In this document: piece after piece, positions 1-8,555 of the stretch
Position numbering within the stretch: position 1 is the first letter of the stretch
Layout: the number at the start of each line of letters is the position of its first letter
Assembly: GCA_045580325.1 (NCBI GenBank)
Contig: JAZNNR010000018.1
Coordinates: 1 to 64,000 of the forward strand
DNA length: 64,000 nt
Direction of reading: 5' to 3'
Source: SIG672 sp045580325
GTDB lineage: Bacteria > Bacillota > Clostridia > Oscillospirales > CAG-272
The notes under the pieces: model-generated
Told to the model about the DNA's origin: nothing
Seen by the model: only the letters and a program-made list of their open reading frames with translations
Database searches by the model: none
Program-made: the position numbers and the translations under genes

Positions 1-523
1 CGGAAATAGCAATCTTTTCCTTTCTGGGGTCAACAACAAACATAGCAGCAGGAGTCTTTCTGAGGTTCTTGATACCACCGAGGTACTTTTCGAGCTTTTC
101 CATTTCGCCAAGGAGAAGGCTTACTTCCTTCTTGGGGAGAAGATCAAATGTACCATCTTCCTGCATCTTGTGAAGCTGTTCAAGACGGTCAATTCTCTTC
201 TTGATTGTCTTGAAGTTTGTAAGCATACCGCCGAGCCATCTTGCATCAACGTAGTGCATACCTACACGGATAGCTTCTTCCTTAATTGTTTCCTGAGCCT
301 GCTTCTTTGTACCAACGAAAAGAACTTCGCCGCCATCCTGAGCAATCTCACGGATAAAATCATAAGCTTCTTCGATCTTCTTTACTGTCTTCTGAAGGTC
401 GATGATGTAGATACCATTTCTTTCTGTGAAAATGTATTCTGCCATCTTGGGGTTCCATCTTCTTGTGTGATGTCCGAAATGGACGCCTGCTTCGAGCAGC
501 TGTTTGATTGTGATAACTGACAT
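1..523 (-). CDS. rpsB: 30S ribosomal protein S2 (partial, C-terminus beyond left edge)
   Basis: This is the N-terminal part (about 174 codons) of ribosomal protein S2 of the 30S subunit; the gene runs off the left edge. The protein begins MSVITIKQLLEAGVHFGHHT and continues RRWNPKM, then the conserved GTKKQAQ stretch, which is diagnostic for S2. The ATG at 521-523 follows a strong Shine-Dalgarno (SD) sequence, AAAGGAGG. It is separated from the copper cluster by about 160 bases that hold its own promoter and a structured leader, both annotated separately, so it is probably autoregulated. Confidence 0.97.
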   Translation of the reverse strand, partial: MSVITIKQLLEAGVHFGHHTRRWNPKMAEYIFTERNGIYIIDLQKTVKKIEEAYDFIREIAQDGGEVLFVGTKKQAQETIKEEAIRVGMHYVDARWLGGMLTNFKTIKKRIDRLEQLHKMQEDGTFDLLPKKEVSLLLGEMEKLEKYLGGIKNLRKTPAAMFVVDPRKEKIAIS

Positions 524-534
524 TTTTATGTCCT

Positions 535-598
535 CCTTTGATTTTTCCACCATTTCGCATAGTTTTCCGACATTCTCGGGCATCAAAGGTGCGAAATG
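535..598 (-). promoter_or_regulatory. rpsB leader, candidate SD-sequestering pseudoknot
   Basis: On the minus-strand transcript two perfect complementary pairs interleave. CATTTCGCA (598-590) pairs with TGCGAAATG (559-551), 9 bp. CCTTTGAT (589-582) pairs with ATCAAAGG (542-535), 8 bp. Their order is A-B-A'-B', an H-type pseudoknot topology, with a small CCGA/TCGG hairpin between. B' contains the first part of the rpsB SD, so folding would hide the ribosome site. This is seen in the sequence; feedback by free S2 is inferred from the general habit of ribosomal-protein leaders. Confidence 0.6.
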
Positions 599-628
599 TG
601 TGTTTTGTGCTATCACGGCACGGGGTGT

Positions 629-658
629 ATTATAACATATTACTTACCGTAATTTCAA
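629..658 (-). promoter_or_regulatory. rpsB promoter
   Basis: On the minus strand, TTGAAA (658-653) and TATAAT (634-629) are separated by 18 bp. It lies just upstream of the rpsB leader and gives a 5' UTR of roughly 100 nt. Confidence 0.7.
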
Positions 659-683
659 TAGTTTTTCCAAAATTCACAAAAAA

Positions 684-1172
684 TTAACTTTTGGATATGA
701 TCTCTATGAGCATATCAAGTGCTTTTCTGACGCTTTGTTCACGAACCTCTGCTCTATCGCCGTCAAAAAGGCAGTGCTCTACCCTGACGTCATCACGAAA
801 CGACGCCGAGATAAAGACCGTTCCTACAGGCTTTTCGAAAGTTCCGCCGCCCGGTCCCGCAATTCCCGTAATTGCCGCCGCGCAGTCTGCCGAAAAAGCT
901 CTGCAAGCACCGAGAGCCATCTGACGCGCGCTGTCCTCGGACACCGCACCGACGGTAGCAAGAGTGTTCCTATCAACTCCGAGCTTATCCGCTTTTACCT
1001 CGTTGGCATAGGAAACGATACTTCCGTCAAAGACCTCGGACGCGCCCGACACAGCGGTAAGTGTCGCACCCAGAAGACCTCCCGTGCACGATTCGGCAAA
1101 GCTTACCTTAAGTCTTCGCTCTCGCAGTATTTTTACGAGTTCTTCGGCTTTTTTGATATTTTCAGCGTTCAT
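684..1172 (-). CDS. pncC: CinA C-terminal family / nicotinamide-nucleotide amidase (PncC-like)
   Basis: A 162-residue stand-alone CinA C-terminal domain. In characterised members this domain deamidates NMN to nicotinic acid mononucleotide for pyridine nucleotide recycling in the cytoplasm. The family signatures FAESCTGG near the N-terminus, a YANEVK segment and GIAGPGGGT followed by KPVGTV are all present, and the length is normal for the single-domain form. Its ATG shares one base with the stop of copZ (TAATG), and a GGAGA SD lies inside copZ, so translation is probably coupled. Nothing in the sequence explains why it sits in a copper operon. Confidence 0.85.
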   Translation of the reverse strand: MNAENIKKAEELVKILRERRLKVSFAESCTGGLLGATLTAVSGASEVFDGSIVSYANEVKADKLGVDRNTLATVGAVSEDSARQMALGACRAFSADCAAAITGIAGPGGGTFEKPVGTVFISASFRDDVRVEHCLFDGDRAEVREQSVRKALDMLIEIISKS

Positions 1173-1399
1173 TATTTTATCTCCGTAACGGTAAATCCAA
1201 GCTCCTCAACGACCTTTTTAAGCTCATCGTCGGAATGCTCTTTTTTCATAGCAACGGTCGCTGTTTTTGCAGCGAGATCGACCTTTGCGGACACTCCCGA
1301 AAGCTCCCTCAGTGCATTTTCTACTCTTGCAGAGCAGTGTGCACAGCGCATTCCTTCCACTGTAAGTGTTTTAACTGTTTTTTTAGCGAAAAGTCCCAT
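1172..1399 (-). CDS. copZ: Heavy-metal-associated domain protein, CopZ-like copper chaperone
   Basis: A 75-residue single HMA domain with the metal-binding GMRCAHC motif (CxxC) near residue 20, followed by the usual beta-alpha-beta-beta-alpha-beta pattern. Such proteins carry Cu(I) in the cytoplasm and hand it to P-type ATPases. It lies 33 bases downstream of copA and overlaps the CinA-like gene, so it is almost certainly cotranscribed. The start is set by a GGAG SD a few bases upstream. A short basic N-terminal extension (GLFAKK) precedes the domain. Confidence 0.88.
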   Translation of the reverse strand: MGLFAKKTVKTLTVEGMRCAHCSARVENALRELSGVSAKVDLAAKTATVAMKKEHSDDELKKVVEELGFTVTEIK

Positions 1400-1432
1400 T
1401 ATTTTTCTCCTTTATATCTCTTTTATATCCTT

Positions 1433-3652
1433 TTACTTTTTATAAAGCCGCAGTGCGTTTGTAACGACAAATATAGAGCTGAAGCTCATTGCCGCCGAGG
1501 CAAGCATAGGCGACAGAGTTATCTGCCACAAGGGATAGAGCGCACCCGCCGCTATCGGAATACATATCGCGTTATAGAAAAACGCCCAGAAAAGATTCTC
1601 TTTTATATTCGTCATAACTCTTCTTGAATATTTTATTGTCTGTGCAATATCGGTAAGACTGTTTTTGACAAGGACTATATCAGCCGAGTCGATCGCTATA
1701 TCCGTTCCCGCTCCGACAGCGATTCCGACGTCTGCCGCTATAAGCGCGGGCGCATCGTTTATTCCGTCGCCTGTCATTATGACCGTTTTCCCTTCCTCGC
1801 AGAGCGACTTTACCGTACTGCCCTTTTCACTCGGAAGAACACCCGATATGACGCTCTTTATACCGAGCTTTTTCGCGGTAGCCCTTGCGCTGAGCTCATT
1901 ATCGCCTGTCAACATTACCGTTTCAACACCGAGCGCGCCGAGCATTTCGAGAGCTTTCGGCGCGTCCTCGTTTATCTCGTCGGACGCGGCAATAAAGCCG
2001 AGTAGTTTTTTGCCGTCCGTGAAAAACATTACCGTTTTTCCCTCCTCGGAGAGCCTTTTTATATCCTCGCTCCAAGCGGAAACATCAACGCCAAGCTCGT
2101 TCATATATGCCGCATTTCCAGCGTAGTAGTGGGAATTCTCGATATCCGCGCTAACGCCCCTTCCGCCGACAGATGCAAAATTTCTGCTTTCTATCAGTGC
2201 AGCACCTTTGGATTTTGCATATTCACACACAGCGCGCGCAAGAGGGTGCTCGCTGCTGTTTTCAAGCGAGAAAGCTATATCGAGAAGCTCTTTTTCGCCG
2301 TACTCACAGGGCTGAATATCTGTTACCGCAGGGTGTCCCTTGGTAAGAGTTCCCGTTTTATCAAACACCGCTACGTTTGTTTTATGAAGCGTTTCAAGCG
2401 ACTCGGCAGATTTTATGAGTATTCCCTCGCTCGCGCATTTTCCTACCGCGACCGTAATTGCAACGGGTGTTGCAAGTCCGAGAGCGCACGGACAAGATAT
2501 AACAAGCACAGAGATCGCGTTTGAAAGAGCAAAATCGAAGGGATAGTCGGCAATAAGCCAGATTGCCGCCGTAGCTATCGCTATCGTTGTAACTATCGGA
2601 ATAAATACCGCTGCGACCTTATCTGCAAGGCGCGCGACAGGAGCCTTTGACGCGCTCGTGTTTTCAACAAGTTCAATTATTTTTGCAAGAACTGTTTCTC
2701 CGCCGACCTTTTTGGCTTCCATTTTGAAGGCTCCCGTGAGGTTCACGGTCGCCGTCATTACCTCGTCGCCTACAGTCTTGAACCTCGGCTCGCTCTCGCC
2801 CGTAAGTGCCGCTTCGTTTATTTCCGAATAACCCTCGACTATGATTCCGTCAACCGGGATAGACTCGCCCGGGCGGATAAGCACTATATCTCCGCGCACG
2901 ATCTCGCGTGAGGGTATCTCGACTTCGACGCCGTTGCGTATTACAGTTGAGCGCTCGGGAGCAAGCTTTGAAAGCTTTGCTATCGCACTTCCCGTTTTGG
3001 TTTTGGCGCGCTCCTCGAGCATTTTTCCGACCGTAACGAGAGTGAGTATCATCGCCGCCGACTCAAAATATAGTCCGTGTGAATATTTTTCTATAAATTC
3101 GCTGTTATTTTGAGAAATTCCGACAGAAAGCATAACTATCGAGAAAATTCCGTACAAAAATGATGCTGACGAGCCCATTGCGACAAGGCTGTCCATATTC
3201 GGAGAAAGCTTTACAAGCGATTTAAAGCCGTTTACAAAGAATTTTGCGTTTATTACCGCTACCGCAAGCGCGAGAACGAGCTGGATCAAAGCCGAAGCAA
3301 GCGGATACTCGTGCAAAACGCTCGGAGTGGGTATTCCCATCATTTCGCCCATCGAAACATACATAAGGGGCAAAAGAATTATGACAGAAGAAATAAGACG
3401 AGTCTTTTCGGAGAGGAATTTCGATTTATTTTCGCTCTTTTCTCCATAAAGAGAGCATCTGTATCCTGCTTTATTTACTGCGTTTATTATTTTCTTGGGC
3501 GTGAGCCTTTTTTCATCAAACTCGCAGACCATACTCTTGCCGAGCAGGCTGACCTCGACATTTTCTGTGCCGTCAAGCCTTTTCACAGCTCGCTCGACTG
3601 CCGCAGAGCAGTTCACACAGCTCATACCCTCAACGGTGAATTTTTGTTTCAT
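1433..3652 (-). CDS. copA: Cu(+)-exporting P1B-type ATPase CopA
   Basis: A 739-residue copper-transporting ATPase of the membrane that pumps Cu(I) out of the cytoplasm. In order: one N-terminal HMA domain with GMSCVNC; paired transmembrane helices; the actuator motif LTGES; the transport-site SCPCALG; the phosphorylation motif DKTGTL; the SSEHPLA nucleotide-binding loop; TGDGINDAPAL; and a final helix with MSFSSIF, the conserved M-S-S of Cu(I) pumps. Only one HMA domain is present. The SD (CGAGGAAAA) is rather far from the ATG. It lies 32 bases downstream of the metallophosphoesterase and directly upstream of copZ. No copper operator was recognised. Confidence 0.95.
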   Translation of the reverse strand: MKQKFTVEGMSCVNCSAAVERAVKRLDGTENVEVSLLGKSMVCEFDEKRLTPKKIINAVNKAGYRCSLYGEKSENKSKFLSEKTRLISSVIILLPLMYVSMGEMMGIPTPSVLHEYPLASALIQLVLALAVAVINAKFFVNGFKSLVKLSPNMDSLVAMGSSASFLYGIFSIVMLSVGISQNNSEFIEKYSHGLYFESAAMILTLVTVGKMLEERAKTKTGSAIAKLSKLAPERSTVIRNGVEVEIPSREIVRGDIVLIRPGESIPVDGIIVEGYSEINEAALTGESEPRFKTVGDEVMTATVNLTGAFKMEAKKVGGETVLAKIIELVENTSASKAPVARLADKVAAVFIPIVTTIAIATAAIWLIADYPFDFALSNAISVLVISCPCALGLATPVAITVAVGKCASEGILIKSAESLETLHKTNVAVFDKTGTLTKGHPAVTDIQPCEYGEKELLDIAFSLENSSEHPLARAVCEYAKSKGAALIESRNFASVGGRGVSADIENSHYYAGNAAYMNELGVDVSAWSEDIKRLSEEGKTVMFFTDGKKLLGFIAASDEINEDAPKALEMLGALGVETVMLTGDNELSARATAKKLGIKSVISGVLPSEKGSTVKSLCEEGKTVIMTGDGINDAPALIAADVGIAVGAGTDIAIDSADIVLVKNSLTDIAQTIKYSRRVMTNIKENLFWAFFYNAICIPIAAGALYPLWQITLSPMLASAAMSFSSIFVVTNALRLYKK

Positions 3653-3684
3653 ATTATTTTTTATTTTCCTCGATTTTATGTATT

Positions 3685-4548
3685 TTACTGAATATCGATT
3701 ATAACAAGCTCGGGGCGGTTGAATATTCGCGGAACTATGGTCGTTTCTCTTGCAAGTCCGCGGCTGACTATCATAGTCGTAGAGCCGTCCTCGTATTCTC
3801 CGCCTGTATAGTCGGGGAAAAATCCCTCACTTGGAGAATACAGCCCGTTTATAAGAAAAGGAATTCTCCACTGCCCGCCGTGCGCGTGTCCCGAAAGAAC
3901 GAGGTCAAAATCATATTTACAGTATTCTTCGAAAAAACTCGGTCTGTGCGCGAGAAGGACGGTATAGTTTCCGTTTTGGGAGGTTTTGTTCACTTCTTCA
4001 AGCTGTTTTTCAAGCCACGAATATTCGCCGTAAGCATCAAGTGTGCGTGCATCGGGGTCATCAATACCGCAAATGTTTATCTTCTCCCCATTTATTTCGA
4101 CCGTTTCAGCACTCCCACTGAGTATCTTCACTCCGTTTTCCTCAAGAAATGACATATACGAGAGAAATACCTCGTCCTCGCACCACCACTCGTGATTTCC
4201 CGTTACGTAGTAGCAGGGGTATTTTCCTGCGATACCCGAAATGAACTTTTTAGTATTTTCGGGCGGAATTTCATCGTCAAATATATCGCCGCCAAGCAAA
4301 ACCACGTCGGGATCTTGCTTTTCGAGTGCTTTTATAAGCTTTTTCTGATCTTTTCCGTATTTACACGAGTGAAGGTCGGTTACAAGCGCAATTCTTACCC
4401 TGTTTTCAACCTTTTCGCTCTCGATTTCGTAGTGCACTGTTTTCAGGCGGACGTCAAGTGCCAGAAGCGCAAGTATCAAAATAACAAGTGCGACCGCAGC
4501 AAGTATGATAATAATCTTATTTTTCTTTGTCAGATTTTTAAAAAACAT
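3685..4548 (-). CDS. Membrane-anchored metallophosphoesterase (YkuE-like)
   Basis: A 287-residue calcineurin-like phosphoesterase. One N-terminal membrane helix (about residues 13-32) anchors a catalytic domain facing outside. All metal-binding blocks are visible: TDLHSCKYG, GGDIFDD, GNHEWW and GHAHGGQW. Relatives act on phosphoesters at the cell surface, for instance UDP-lipid or teichoic acid precursors, but the substrate cannot be read from sequence. The start has an AGGAGG SD. It is first in the run that continues into copA, copZ and the CinA-like gene, but a role in copper handling is not implied by its domains. Confidence 0.85.
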   Translation of the reverse strand: MFFKNLTKKNKIIIILAAVALVILILALLALDVRLKTVHYEIESEKVENRVRIALVTDLHSCKYGKDQKKLIKALEKQDPDVVLLGGDIFDDEIPPENTKKFISGIAGKYPCYYVTGNHEWWCEDEVFLSYMSFLEENGVKILSGSAETVEINGEKINICGIDDPDARTLDAYGEYSWLEKQLEEVNKTSQNGNYTVLLAHRPSFFEEYCKYDFDLVLSGHAHGGQWRIPFLINGLYSPSEGFFPDYTGGEYEDGSTTMIVSRGLARETTIVPRIFNRPELVIIDIQ

Positions 4549-4648
4549 ACCGTATCCTCCTGAAAATAATCTTCAGTATTATTTTATCACTATTTCATTT
4601 TATGTCAATAGATAAGATATTTATTTTACTATTTTTTCATTTTTACGA

Positions 4649-4682
4649 AAACACTCCGACAGAAAAATCTGTCGGAGTGTTT
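4649..4682 (-). terminator. Intrinsic terminator after the lipoprotein gene
   Basis: A perfect 15-bp stem (AAACACTCCGACAGA and its complement) with a 4-base loop, six bases past the stop of the 4688-5554 gene. The U-run is short on the minus strand. Confidence 0.7.
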
Positions 4683-4687
4683 ATGCC

Positions 4688-5554
4688 TTATTTATCTTCC
4701 GTGTTAGTGTTTTCTTCGGTATTTGCTTCTATTTCTGCTGTGCTTTCGGGGTTTGAATCAGCGTCAGGAGTATCCTGTGAAACTTCTGCGCTTATATTTT
4801 GCACAGTTTCTTTAGGAGAAAGCTTTTTACGTACAAAGAAATATATAATTGCACCGAGCGGCAGTGCCAATGTAATCGTTGTAGTAAGAGTTGAAAGATT
4901 TGCACCTATGCCTGAAAGTGCAAAAGGTATCGTCAGTCTGAAATCAAGCCCAATGCTTGCACCAAAGGTTACGCTAACAGCAAATCCGGCGCAAATTATT
5001 ATCGCCCACAGTACTTTTTTCTTTATACTGCGCTTCATACAGTCAACAAACATCCATATTACAAATCCGAATACGGCAAGCGAAACAAGTCTAAGTATAA
5101 CATTAACAGCCTCAATTCCTTTCGTCTTTTCGACAAACTCGGTAACGTCTGTGAAATGAATACCCGCTATACCTTCTACTTCAGGCATTGTAACGATATA
5201 TATCATACACATTTTTCCATCGTCAGTTGTCGCTTCAAAGGTTAAGGTTGTGGAAGTAACGCCGTTTTTGGTATTTTTATCCCACCGCATCTGTTTCAGC
5301 TCGTACGATTTTGATTCCTTAAAAACCGCACGCACGTATTCCCAAAGTTTATTAAACTCTTCCTCGGACGCAATATTTTTACACATATCATACGCAGAGT
5401 CGCGATCATTTTCTACTATATGATCTAAAAATTCTTCACACAGCGCTCTGCCCTCGCTTGAATCCTCGCCTACCGAACAGCTTCCGAGCAAAAAGAGAAA
5501 AACAAGCAGCAAACAAAGCAGTACTATCGGTCTTCTTTTAGAGATTGCAAACAT
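4688..5554 (-). CDS. Predicted lipoprotein with C-terminal membrane helices, function unknown
   Basis: A 288-residue protein that I do not recognise. It starts with a lipoprotein signal (hydrophobic run ending LLGSC, a lipobox). An extracytoplasmic domain of about 130 residues resembles the small alpha/beta folds of DUF3887/NTF2-type surface proteins (inference). Three hydrophobic helices follow (around residues 155-250) and an acidic tail rich in E, T and N. A lipid anchor plus membrane spans is unusual. The SD AAAGGAGA supports the start. It is 26 bases downstream of the NERD-like gene and probably cotranscribed. Confidence 0.7.
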   Translation of the reverse strand: MFAISKRRPIVLLCLLLVFLFLLGSCSVGEDSSEGRALCEEFLDHIVENDRDSAYDMCKNIASEEEFNKLWEYVRAVFKESKSYELKQMRWDKNTKNGVTSTTLTFEATTDDGKMCMIYIVTMPEVEGIAGIHFTDVTEFVEKTKGIEAVNVILRLVSLAVFGFVIWMFVDCMKRSIKKKVLWAIIICAGFAVSVTFGASIGLDFRLTIPFALSGIGANLSTLTTTITLALPLGAIIYFFVRKKLSPKETVQNISAEVSQDTPDADSNPESTAEIEANTEENTNTEDK

Positions 5555-5580
5555 AACTATTTCTCCTTTTCCTTAAAATC

Positions 5581-6321
5581 TTAATTTTCCTCATCGGGAA
5601 AATCACTCTCTGCGGTATCCTCGATTTCGGGAGTAGGCTCGCTTTTGTCGATAAAGCTGTCATCGTAGGATTTGCCGACAAAAAGCTTACGGCAGTAGGT
5701 ATCGTTCTGCTGTAAAAGTCCGATAAGCTTCTCTACCTCCTCGGCACTTATCTTCGCCTTACGCTTTATACTCTTTATACAGGCAATAAGTATATCGCTC
5801 GTTATAATGCCGTCGCCCGTAGCCTTATTGTAATCGGCGTCCTCGTGCGAAAGAAGCACGAGATTGAATATCGGGCAGGATATCCCATTTCTTTTTGCCA
5901 TATTTGCACAGGCCGCCACGTAGTACATTCCGCGCTCAAACATATTCGGAATACGCTTTACCTCACCGTAACTGGTAAGCGTCCATATTCCCTTTTTTGG
6001 TGTTTCGTAAAATCCCGCGCGGTCTTCTACCGATATTACGATAATTCCGCCCTCGCATACGACCACAAGGTCGGCATCGGGTCTTGTGTCTTTATCACTT
6101 CTGAGAAGATAAGGATTTTTTACGATATTATTCTTAAAGTAGAGAGAAATCAGCTCCGAAGCGAAGCGTTTATCTCTTACTTTACTTTTATTTAGCTTTT
6201 CTACCTTGCAGTATTTTATTATTTCGGGGATAAGATAAAAAAGTATCGCCACTGCCCCGAGCGCAAGTATAACAAGTGTAACGCAAACAAGGGGCGTAAA
6301 GCCGCTGCTCAGTACTGCCAT
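5581..6321 (-). CDS. Membrane-anchored NERD-like (nuclease-related domain) protein
   Basis: A 246-residue protein with one N-terminal membrane helix (about residues 8-32) and a cytoplasmic domain with the NERD-like core DADLVVVCEGGIIVISV. In catalytically competent members the last strand carries an E-x-K type motif; here the equivalent reads VISVED, so the nuclease centre looks degenerate. The acidic C-terminal tail is low complexity. Strong SD AAGGAGGG. It is upstream of the lipoprotein gene in the same orientation. A scaffolding or sensing role is possible, but nothing in the sequence proves it. Confidence 0.6.
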   Translation of the reverse strand: MAVLSSGFTPLVCVTLVILALGAVAILFYLIPEIIKYCKVEKLNKSKVRDKRFASELISLYFKNNIVKNPYLLRSDKDTRPDADLVVVCEGGIIVISVEDRAGFYETPKKGIWTLTSYGEVKRIPNMFERGMYYVAACANMAKRNGISCPIFNLVLLSHEDADYNKATGDGIITSDILIACIKSIKRKAKISAEEVEKLIGLLQQNDTYCRKLFVGKSYDDSFIDKSEPTPEIEDTAESDFPDEEN

Positions 6322-6361
6322 TTTATACCCTCCTTATTATTACAATAGGTATTATGAAACA

Positions 6362-6389
6362 GACCGACCGCTTTTTATTACGGTCGGTC
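6362..6389 (-). terminator. Hairpin downstream of the acyl carrier protein gene
   Basis: A 9-bp GC-rich stem (GACCGACCG and complement) with a 10-base AT loop, just past the acyl carrier protein stop. The following U-run is weak. Confidence 0.55.
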
Positions 6390-6404
6390 GGCATTTTACG
6401 ATTA

Positions 6405-6647
6405 TTACTTACCTTCGGTAACTTCAGAAAGGTAGTTCACTACGTCTTCAACAGTAATAAACTTATGAATATCATCATCTTCGATCGTTATATCGAATTC
6501 TTCCTCGCAAAGACAGATAAGGTCAGCAAGCTCGAGAGAGCTGATGCCGAGGTCGTTAATAAGCTCTGCGCTCGGTGTGATCTCAGATTCATCAACGTGA
6601 AGATTCTCCACAAGTATTGTTTTTACCTTTTCAAAAAGTTCGTTCAT
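6405..6647 (-). CDS. Acyl carrier protein (dedicated, next to acyl-adenylate ligase)
   Basis: An 80-residue acyl carrier protein: acidic, three-helix pattern, with the phosphopantetheine site at Ser37 in GISSLEL (the usual DSL reads SSL here). ACPs carry acyl chains as thioesters in the cytoplasm. The gene is 36 bases downstream of an acyl-adenylate ligase and is not next to fatty acid synthesis genes. It is therefore probably a specialised carrier loaded by that ligase rather than the housekeeping AcpP. The SD AAGGAG confirms the start. Confidence 0.88.
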   Translation of the reverse strand: MNELFEKVKTILVENLHVDESEITPSAELINDLGISSLELADLICLCEEEFDITIEDDDIHKFITVEDVVNYLSEVTEGK

Positions 6648-6683
6648 ATCATTTACTCCTTGTAATATAAATTATTGTTAGCT

Positions 6684-8417
6684 TTATTTAGAATTTTTAT
6701 TTATAGTGTGTCTTTTTATCTTTCTTGAAGTAGTCTTTTCGAACTCGGTATCGCGAAGAACGACCTCGTGGACCTGCTTGAATACGGGAAGCTTACGGTT
6801 TACTATATTTACCTCTTCCTTTATCTTTGCAAGGATCTCGTCGTTTGAAAGACCTTCGTTCTTGTCGGGATCGGGGTATACGATAGCCGTGATAACGACC
6901 TCGCCTGCGCTGTTTTCCTGTCCGACAACAACACATTCTTTGATTATATCTATATGCGCGAGATAGCTTTCTATTTCTTCGGGATAGATATTTTTTCCGT
7001 TACTGAGAATTATTATATTCTTTTTACGTCCCGTAATGAATATATAGTTATCTTCATCGATATATCCGTAGTCGCCTGTACGGAACCAACCGTCCTCGGT
7101 GAATACCTCTGCGGTCGCTTCTGGGTTATTATAGTAACCGAGCATTACGTTATCGCCCTTTACGAGTATCTCACCGACCTCGTATTTGCCTCGGCTCTGA
7201 CCTTCCTCAGGCTCGATCTTTACCTGACAGCCGTCAACAGGCCAACCGACAGAGCCGAAACGCTCGTGTCCGCCGATATTTACCGCAACGAGAGGAGAGC
7301 ACTCTGTAATTCCGTAACCCTCGAGAACTCTTACGCCGAAGGCTCTGAAGTCCTTTATTATCTCTTTATCTATGGGCGCGCCGCCGCATACGAGATATTT
7401 AAGATTGCCGCCGAATGCCGCGAGGATCTCTCCAAAGAGCTTCTTACGAATGTCTATTCCGAAGAAGGAGCAGAAGTTCGCAAACTTCATACCAAATCTT
7501 ACCTTTTTCTCAAGTCCCTTTGACTTTATGTTATCCCATATTCTCTTGTGGAAGGTTTCAACGAAGAGAGGGACGAGAGCCATAACGGTCGGCTTGAAAG
7601 CAGTAAGGTTTCTTGTAACGTACTTGAGGCTTTCGTTAAGATAAGAGGTCATACCCTTATTTGTAGCCGCAAGATGTCCGCAGGTCATTTCATAAGTATG
7701 GTTAGGAGGAAGAACCGAGAGAAGCGACTCGTGGCAGGTCATAAAGGACATCGTCGTACAGGACGAGTTAGTTGCTGTTACGAGGTTTCTCTGGCAGAGC
7801 ATTACGCCCTTACTTGTTCCTGTTGTTCCCGAGGTAAAGATTATTGCGCAGCACTTTTCCATATCGATCTCTACGTCTGTATATGTAGTATCTCCGCCTT
7901 CAAGTGCTTCTTTACCGAGCGAGAGAAGCTCATCCATTCCGCGAGTTCTATCAGTTACCTCTTTCTCGGTATCAAGATATATCGGTATGAAATATTTTAC
8001 ATTAGGAAGCTTATCCGCGTTTTTAGCAAGTCTGTTATTAAAGCTTTCGGTATAAACTACCGCATCTGCATTTGCAAGATTAAGGAAGTTAACGATTTCT
8101 TCGTCAGCAAGCTCCTTATCAAGCGGGATTATAATACCGTTACCGTTTACGGTAGCATAGTACGTGGTGAAATACATCGGGTGGCTATCACCGATAACTG
8201 CAACAGTTCCGCCCATAATGCCAAGCTTTGCAAACGCCGTACCGAGATAATTCATATTATTTTTAAGGTCGTTATATTTATAGGTAAGGCGCTCTTTATT
8301 TCTTGTATAGATATAAAGATCTTTTTCTCCGTACTTTTCAGCGCTCGAATAAACGAGGTGTCTTATATCCTTCGCTGTTTTTTCTTCAAAAACGTATTCC
8401 AAAGTATTCAGCTCCAT
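6684..8417 (-). CDS. Long-chain acyl-adenylate ligase (acyl-CoA or acyl-ACP synthetase)
   Basis: A 577-residue ANL-family enzyme that activates a carboxylic acid with ATP to an acyl-adenylate and transfers it to a thiol. Motifs in order: IIFTSGTTGTSKGVM (P-loop, about residue 195), GYGITECSP, GWFRTGDYG, KNIIILSNGKNIYPEE, and a C-terminal TTSRKIKR bearing the adenylation lysine. Length is typical for FadD/AasS relatives. Cotranscription with an ACP gene favours acyl-ACP ligase activity, which is inference. The promoter is very close to the ATG, the 5' UTR is only about 17-20 nt, and no SD is visible. Confidence 0.88.
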   Translation of the reverse strand: MELNTLEYVFEEKTAKDIRHLVYSSAEKYGEKDLYIYTRNKERLTYKYNDLKNNMNYLGTAFAKLGIMGGTVAVIGDSHPMYFTTYYATVNGNGIIIPLDKELADEEIVNFLNLANADAVVYTESFNNRLAKNADKLPNVKYFIPIYLDTEKEVTDRTRGMDELLSLGKEALEGGDTTYTDVEIDMEKCCAIIFTSGTTGTSKGVMLCQRNLVTATNSSCTTMSFMTCHESLLSVLPPNHTYEMTCGHLAATNKGMTSYLNESLKYVTRNLTAFKPTVMALVPLFVETFHKRIWDNIKSKGLEKKVRFGMKFANFCSFFGIDIRKKLFGEILAAFGGNLKYLVCGGAPIDKEIIKDFRAFGVRVLEGYGITECSPLVAVNIGGHERFGSVGWPVDGCQVKIEPEEGQSRGKYEVGEILVKGDNVMLGYYNNPEATAEVFTEDGWFRTGDYGYIDEDNYIFITGRKKNIIILSNGKNIYPEEIESYLAHIDIIKECVVVGQENSAGEVVITAIVYPDPDKNEGLSNDEILAKIKEEVNIVNRKLPVFKQVHEVVLRDTEFEKTTSRKIKRHTINKNSK

Positions 8418-8440
8418 TCATTTTTCTACATTGTACACCT

Positions 8441-8469
8441 ATTATACCCACGAGAAGTCATTTTGTCAA
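8441..8469 (-). promoter_or_regulatory. Consensus promoter of the ligase-ACP operon
   Basis: On the minus strand a perfect TTGACA (8469-8464), 17-bp spacer and perfect TATAAT (8446-8441). The -10 ends only 23 bases before the ATG at 8417. Confidence 0.85.
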
Positions 8470-8555
8470 GTTTTTCAAGCAAATTTCACATTCGCCTTAT
8501 ATTTTTTCAAAAAAACAAAATTTTTAAATTTTTTAATAAAATTTCAAAATACCTA

